64,000 nucleotides of DNA. Source: Bombus terrestris. Lineage: Eukaryota > Arthropoda > Insecta > Hymenoptera > Apidae. This document shows positions 57,998 to 64,000 of the stretch, piece after piece. Numbering within the stretch: position 1 is the stretch's first letter; each line of letters opens with the position of its first letter. The stretch is from assembly GCF_910591885.1 (NCBI RefSeq), contig NC_063276.1, forward strand, positions 10,416,001-10,480,000. The letters run 5' to 3'. The position numbers were made by a program, and so were the translations under genes. The notes under the pieces were generated by a model. That model did not search any database, was not told the DNA's origin, and saw nothing but the letters and a program-made list of their open reading frames with translations.

Positions 57998-59956
57998 TAT
58001 TTCTTGTGAACCCGATATAATATAATATGTTATACATATACATATAATTTAGAATCTCCATCTAAAATCTACATTCTCAATTTCTATGAATAATAACTGT
58101 AACCTACTTCTGTTGAATAACTTGATGATTAAATTAAAGTAAAAGTATATGTAACAGCTTTTATCATTAGTCATTATCTTTATTGAAAAAATTCGGAGTT
58201 AACGATAAATTAAAAAATATAATAGATTTAACTAGTAAATGTGATTATTATCTCTGGATATAGGAATTGATGTTTCAATTTAATTCGAAGAAATTAAGAT
58301 CGAAAGAATTTTAAAAATTTTAATCTCACAAATATTTATGCTAGTAAGTACGATTAATCATTTCGACCCTACGAACTATATGCATTGAACAAAATCTATT
58401 TTCTGACTTAAGTAAGAACATTTATACGTATATGTTGAAAAATATTCCTTTCCTGTTGAGATTTATGGACGTTTATATGTATTCGAGGTCTGTAATAATT
58501 TGTTGTTATCTCAAAACAAATTAGTAGATCGCTATTTATATCTGCGTTGTTCGTTTTATTATACTATGTACTTCTGTTGACTTTTACATTCTTTTTCTCA
58601 CAATCTTTCTAAAGAAATCAAAAGTGTATTTAGGTCAAGAACATACCTTGCTGCTTTAAAATAAGAACTTCCAAATCTATCAAAACGACGAATTGTAAAC
58701 TTCCTGTTTTTGAAATTACCAAAAATATCCGTAGATGCTTTTGCTAAAATTTAAAAAATATGAGCTTTTATTGAAATAAAATTATGATTATATATATGTA
58801 TATGTATATGCATACGTGCAGACTAATGAACAAACGTATTAGCACAGACGAAGTTATTCTATGTAATACAATTCTTTATTAACTTTTTTTGTAGAACGTA
58901 ATAAATTGGTTTTAGCGAAGCATGAAATTTCAGTTGTTGCAAATTAATACAAGATTTAATTCAAAACTCGTTGGTGATCGAGATAAAATCATAAAATAAT
59001 GACTTTAAGAAGCTCAATTTTTGTATATAAGTTATATAATAAAGAGATTCTGCACAGCTAATTTTGAAGGGACAAAATCAATGTTATATAGGATTTATAC
59101 AAATTTATACAAACCCATTTGTATTTATTATTATACAAACACTTTCAACGCTCATAACACTTTGCTTTGTCTCTGTTTCGAAAATATCCCCATGAAGTAT
59201 ATTTTATTATTTTAATATAAAATAAATTTGTAATCAAATATTTTTGAAGTAATAATTATTGCAAACCCTTCCGCAACTTTCTACCAATATGCAACCTAAA
59301 ATGTCTTTGAATACGCGCGTTACAGATCGATAGTTCTAGAGTTAAATATTTCGTCTATATTGTATATGCAACGTATGTATTATACAGAATCAATCAGTAA
59401 AGGGTTAACTCTCCTGTAGCCACATATCAATCGCCATAAGTTACGTCTCTTGTATATACTTGGAGTTCAAAGGTCGATGGAGGCGGTTTCTACGTCGAGA
59501 TCGAGGGATGTCGCGAATATTCGCACGATCGGCTCGTTTATCAATTACAAGCCTCGCAGCACAGTTAGGTCAAGTTGACGAAACGTTTGTTCGATGCGAG
59601 TTTGTGGTTGAACTACCGCCGACACCTGCATCATGAGAATAATACAGAGGAATATTTAAGGTTAGGTCCACGTGAAGCAATATGAATAAAATGGAAGCGC
59701 GAGAGTTGCTTTTCTGACGTTTGTACTTGCACGTGCAACATTGTGAACAAAGACTGTTTCGAAAGTGTGTCGTCGATTATATAACTGTCAGGAAAATTGC
59801 TTGATCCGTTAAATAATAATTAATATATAAGTATAATAATGAAATTAATTCCCTTTTCCCTAAAATGTAATAGTGTATATATTTATCTCTAAAACATCGA
59901 AGATCAATATACAAACAAGGTGGTGAAAAATATAGAAGATTCTATGGTTAATACAA
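57998..59956. other. Intergenic DNA, no gene seen; GC-richer patch 59440-59650
   Basis: AT-rich apart from the patch, which contains CGAGATCGAGGGATGTCGCG and no recognisable frame. Confidence 0.4.
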
Positions 59957-60432
59957 TAAGAGCTCAATTATCCGAATTAATTAATTACAGAAAAGCTGAT
60001 AAACGAATTTTTCGGATAATCCAACAACTGTAATTGAGACTGCGTTTTATATGAAAAATGATAATTTATCGCGCAAGTATGTCTCAATTATTTTCATCTT
60101 GGCCTTCTAATCTGATTTTTCAATCTTTCCAAAATAACAAATTAATAGTTTTACTTTAAATTAGTAGTTCTGCGGACTTATTTTTGCGCTTATATGAATG
60201 CTTCTGATTCACGGGTCATCGTTGTTCTTGTTATCGTTAAATTTCTCTTTAATTTTCTCAATATATGATCTCTTCATCACTTACATACATGTCTGATGAT
60301 GAATTGAGAACCAAATTAAGGAATATACAGAGAGAATGATAGAAGCATATTTGAATGATAGAAGAGAGAAGCATATTTAGAATATTTATTTTCTTTTACC
60401 ACCCAATATTGTTCGGATAATAGTCGCATGTT
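59957..60432 (-). mobile_element. Pogo/Tigger-like remnant (copy 2)
   Basis: In reverse complement it matches the interior of 8589-9147, for example GCAGAACTACTAATTTAAAG and AAGATTGAAAAATCAGATTAGAAGG. Its left end (AGAGCTCAATTATCCGAATT) corresponds to the TIR GAGCCTCGATTATCCGAA. The other end is marked by TATCCGAACAATATTG, an internal block of copy 1, so the true terminus is missing or diverged. No transposase survives. Confidence 0.55.
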
Positions 60433-60920
60433 GGAGTAAGAATTAAGATGGGTTTATACTATACGGCACGGACTGTCACGTAAAGGCAGCATGACGTACC
60501 GGTTGGTGACGAATAGCGCGTAGACAGTCTCGTTAAACCGTACGTTTCAATGTTCTGTCGTACCCACGGTGCAATGCAACGGTAAACATCTCTATCCCAT
60601 CAGCGTCTTGCGACGATTAGCGGATAGTTCCTTTGGCCGTCGCTAGAAATATCGTTGCCAGAAAGGTATGAATGTATAAGTGAATAAGGTGGTGATAATT
60701 AATAATACAGATTTCAGTATCTGTTTAAGGAGATACATATACGGTATGTCCGTTTCCTCTGGAAACACGTAAATATCTCAAAAACTATGGATGATGCAAA
60801 AAAAATGTTTGGAATAAATGTAGGATTTCCAGAGAAGCATATCATGTCGATACTTATTTAACCTTGAAATGATCTTGAAAAGCCCTGTGTTATGTCCTTC
60901 CGACCCTCAATAGGTCCAAG
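60433..60920. other. GC-richer patch and AT-rich repeat-like sequence
   Basis: 60440-60670 is GC-richer (CGGCACGGACTGTCACG, TACCGGTTGGTGACG) with no frame. 60700-60900 contains GTAAATATCTCAAAAACTATGG, which resembles sequence of insect dispersed repeats, but I cannot assign it. Confidence 0.3.
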
Positions 60921-61067
60921 GACCCAGCATCTTCTTTTTCTTTTTATTATTTGTTAGAATATTTACAATCAATTCTTGTTAAGAATTTTCAGTAACTTCA
61001 TTTGACGTGATACAATGACATGGTTTATAATAATTTTGTATTGTTGGTTCTAGTAGGATCTAAGGAT

Positions 61068-63697
61068 TTAATCTAAAGGGTATTTTCTTTTTAGTCTGCG
61101 GATCTGGTCCGTCGTGTCAAGTAGTTGGGTGACTAATGAGTTGTGGTGATTGCTGACTCTTGCGTTATATCTGCCTCTAAACTTATATATTTCATCTTTG
61201 ACTGTGGGTATTTTGAGGTCGCGGTGGATTACTTCGTTGGTAACATATCAGGGTGCATTTATTAGGGATCTTAGCGTTTTCGATTGGAAGCGTTGGAGTA
61301 TTTCAATGTTGGAATTACTTGCTGTTCCCCATAGTTGGATGCCGTATGTCCAGACAGGTTTTATTACGATCTTATAGAGAGTAATTTTGTTCTGCGTGTT
61401 TAGGTTGGAGCGACGGCCAATGAGCCAATAAAATATTTTGAGTTTGTCCCTGAGTTGCTTCGATTTTTCCATGATGTGTTGTTTCCATGTTAATCTCCTG
61501 TCCAGAGTCATGCCCAGGTATCTGACTGTGTCCTTGTTAGGAATTGTTATATTGTTAATGGAAACCTGTGGACAGGCCTGTTTTCGCAGCGTGAAGGTTA
61601 CATGTGTGGATTTTTTTTTTCATTAATTTTGAAGCCCCATTTATGGAACCACTTTTCCATAGAGTCGAGACCTCGTTGGAGAGTGGATGAGGCAATTATC
61701 GGGTTGGCGTGGGATGCTAATAGCGCTGTGTCGTCAGCAAATGTTGCTATAGTTATTTCTGTTGATATTGGTAAATCGGCAGTGTAGATGGAGAGCAGCA
61801 GGGGTCCGAGGACATTACCTTGGGGTATGGCGGCTTCTATTGGGAATATTGTGGTAATGGCGTCTAAGTATTTAATCATGAATTGTCTTTTGGTCGGGTA
61901 GAACTTTAGGATGGAGTAGTAAGTATGTGATAGGATTTTTTTAAGTTTGTAAAGAAGCCCTTCATGCCATACTTTGTCGAATGCCTGTTGAATATCAAGG
62001 AATACTGCTGAGCAGTATTTTTTCTTTTCAAGGGTTTGGCTGATATTGTGTGTTATTCGATGGATTTGTTCTATTGCGGAATGTTGCTTCCGAAAACCAA
62101 ATTGATGATCTGACAGTGTTTTCAGATCCTCTAGGAGTGGAAGGAGTTGATTCGTTAGCAACTTCTCGAATAGTTTTGACATAGTAGGTAGAAGACTAAT
62201 TGGGCAATAGGAGCTAGTTTCGTGTATTGGTTTTCCGGGTTTAAGGATAAGCGTAATCAATGACGTTTTCCAGGTTTTGGGATAGTATTCAAGGCGAAGA
62301 ATTGCGTTAAAGATTGAAGACATGAGTGCAATCCCTTTTACGGGTAGTTCCTTAATTGCTTTATTACTTATTTGGTCATGCCTCGATGCTTTCCTGGGAT
62401 TCAGACGATGAATTAATTCTGTACCTTCTAAAGAAGACATTTGGAAGGAAGAGTGCAGGTATTCTGTTATTTATGGGGCGATATTGGAGGAATGAGGTTT
62501 AAAGATGTTGGATAGGTATTTAGCGAACAGGTTGGCTTTTTCTTTAGGGCTTCGTGCCCATCCGCCTTGCGGACAGCGAATTGGAGGGATTATTTGCGGG
62601 GGACGCGTGAGTTTCCTGGAAGCCACCCATAGTGAGTAGTTGGAGTCGGCTGTAGGGGACAAATTGGCGAGATATTTTTGAAAACAGCCATTTTTATATT
62701 TTTTGATGATTTTGGTTAACTTCCTGGTTACGTTGTTTAGTTTGCGTTTGTCGCCCGGTGTTCTATGGGTCTGCCATACTCTTCTTAGTCTTCGTTTTTC
62801 TGTGATTTTTTTTAGTATGTAATGGGGATATTTGTGTTTACTGATAGAAGTCTTAGTAGGTGTTGAGGAGCGGATAGCGTTTATTATGCTCGTGTTTAAG
62901 AATTCTGTAGCTGTTTCGATATCTTCCTTTGTTTTTAGTGAAATTGAAGCAGAAGTTGAGTGATTAAAGACTTCTCTAATGAGCTGCCAGTTGGTGAGTT
63001 GGTTATGAATAAAGCCATTAGGTGGGTTCTCGATTATTGCTGAACTGACTGTCGCTATAACGAGGGAATGGTCAGAAAAGAGTTCCGGCGAGGAGTTGAT
63101 TTGGACATATCTAGGCAAGATATTTTTAGTTATGAAGAAGTCAAGTAAATCAGGAATTTTGTTAGTGTCAGTGGGCCAGTATGTGGGTTCATATGTGGTG
63201 AGATAGTTTTAGATTCTTGGTGATTAATCTATTCAAGAGGTTTTTGTCTCTTACTGTAACAAGTTTGCTGCCCCATTGGGTATGTTTGACGTTATAGTCT
63301 CCTCTATGAATCTATTACCCAGAGCGTCAAAGAAGTTATCAAAGTTTTCTTTAGCAATTGAGTGTCTGGGAGGGCAATATACTGCTGAAGTGGTGATTGC
63401 ACCATGGCAGTCTTCTATTGCTACGTTTGTAGCTTGAAGGTAGTCTTTCTGGAATAATGGAAGCTCGTAATGCTTAATGCTGGATTTGATAATGATTCCG
63501 GTGCCGCCGTGGGTCTTTCCACTGGTATGTTGGGTATGATAGAAGTTATAGCCGTTTAGTTTGAGATAGGTTTTGTCGGTGAAGTGGGTTTCAGATATGA
63601 GCATTACGTCGATTTGTTGTTGATTTAAGAAGAATTCTAATTCAAATTTGTACTGAGTTAGACCGTTGGCGTTCCATGGAACTATACGTATTGATTT
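61068..63697 (-). pseudogene. Jockey-like ORF2: endonuclease plus reverse transcriptase, lightly broken
   Basis: Endonuclease blocks: VPWNANGLTQ, LISETHFTD (catalytic Glu), GDYNVKHTQWGSKL (Asp), PTYWPTDTNKIPDLLDFF and FSDHSLVIATVS (SDH). RT blocks: NPRKASRHDQISNKAIKELP, SSYCPISLLPTMSKLFEKLL, FGFRKQHSAIEQI, AVFLDIQQAFDKVWHEGL (first Asp), AIPQGNVLGPLL, ATFADDTALLASHA (FADD). A C-terminal tail reads IHRDLKIPTVKDE. Lesions: two frameshifts between about 63260 and 63180, TAA at 62471-62473, a one-base frameshift in an A run near 61610-61620, and TGA at about 61248. Everything else remains in frame. The protein would nick target DNA and copy element RNA onto it. Confidence 0.9.
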
Positions 63698-63705
63698 TAT
63701 TTTGC

Positions 63706-64000
63706 TTATTTTGCTATATCTCTCTCGATAGACTTTATCATTGTTTGAATGTCGATGACATCGTCAATGAAGATTGGCGGGGGAGGAGGAATTCTTTGGG
63801 TATGTAGTTTATTTACCGTTTCGGTCGTGTTCATGGATTCTTCTGTAATCTCCAGTATTGAGAACCTGTTGTAGGTGGTCACTTGGCCAGCTGGTAGTTT
63901 AGTTTGACTCTTGTTCACATTAGTTTTGATTGCTTCCAGCTTGCGTTTGGGCTTTTTCGTGTGCGGGTCGTTTGTAAAGAGGGATGTATTGCCCCTTTGC
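63706..64000 (-). pseudogene. Jockey-like ORF1, N-terminal part, prematurely ended
   Basis: The frame is open from the window edge to a TAA at 63706-63708. It contains KLPAGQVTTYNRFSILEITE and then PPPPPIFIDDVIDIQTMIKS, resembling the start of Jockey/X-element ORF1 (nucleic-acid-binding Gag-like protein). Such proteins normally continue for several hundred residues with a PRE_C2HC region and CCHC zinc knuckles. Here the endonuclease begins almost immediately after the stop, so that part appears deleted. The true start lies beyond the window. Confidence 0.7.

Larger units (their letters stand above)
60925..64000 (-). mobile_element. Jockey-clade LINE, 5' end beyond window
   Basis: Read leftwards: ORF1 N-terminal part (64000-63706), endonuclease and reverse transcriptase ORF2 (about 63697-61068), a short 3' UTR, and an A-rich tail (AATAATAAAAAGAAAAAGAAG, about 60950-60925). 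It has no LTRs. Domain order (ORF1, APE-type endonuclease, RT with FADD, C-terminal tail) is that of Jockey-clade non-LTR elements. The few lesions suggest fairly recent insertion. Confidence 0.88.

Noticed and set aside
1..64000. CRISPR array, bacterial defence or biosynthetic cluster
   Set aside because: No spaced direct repeats, no operon-like frames; the sequence is clearly animal nuclear DNA.

Overview
This window looks like an AT-rich insect nuclear genome, most likely an aculeate hymenopteran and perhaps a bee. The evidence is one spliced, low-density gene of the insect trehalose/sugar transporter family, long AT-rich introns, and decayed mariner, pogo, piggyBac, Jockey-like and Ty3/gypsy elements. 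I saw no bacterial-type operons, tRNA, rRNA or CRISPR array.

Layout. 1-2346: two copies of the 5' end of one gypsy-family retrotransposon, head to head around a TA run; the left copy has an open gag running off the window. 2347-16100: AT-rich intergenic DNA with an imperfect inverted repeat, a pogo/Tigger-like remnant, a 40-bp tandem duplication and a few GC-richer islands without a recognisable gene. 16114-19282: a deleted gypsy copy (gag, then reverse transcriptase/RNase H) ending in an inverted copy of its own first 189 bp, followed by a different solo LTR. 19585-19842: copia-like solo LTR. 22634-23454: fold-back Tc/mariner-type element with a transposase remnant.

26519-42616 (+): the only cellular protein gene I can support. 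It is a six-exon Tret1-like facilitated trehalose/sugar transporter of the SLC2/MFS superfamily. The six exons join in phase to 471 codons, with consensus splice sites and all the sugar-porter loop motifs. Its introns carry a TIR/LTR-like element, a piggyBac relic with a palindromic repeat beside it, a second copia-like solo LTR, hairpin repeats and a Tc1-like MITE.

42617-61067: intergenic DNA with mariner derivatives at several stages of decay: a 215-bp deletion derivative, an 81-bp element that is just two TIRs, and an 824-bp copy with a broken transposase. It also holds a Tc-type transposase scrap, a truncated gypsy LTR with a foreign insertion, and a second pogo remnant. 61068-64000 (-): a Jockey-clade LINE with endonuclease and reverse transcriptase, broken by a few frameshifts and stops and apparently missing most of ORF1.

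The transporter would act alone at the plasma membrane, moving trehalose or another sugar. Everything else is mobile-element debris or undefined non-coding DNA. I found no convincing new multi-gene system. The most unusual structures are the inverted gypsy ends, a short reading frame kept in the gypsy leader, and the series of mariner miniaturisation products.
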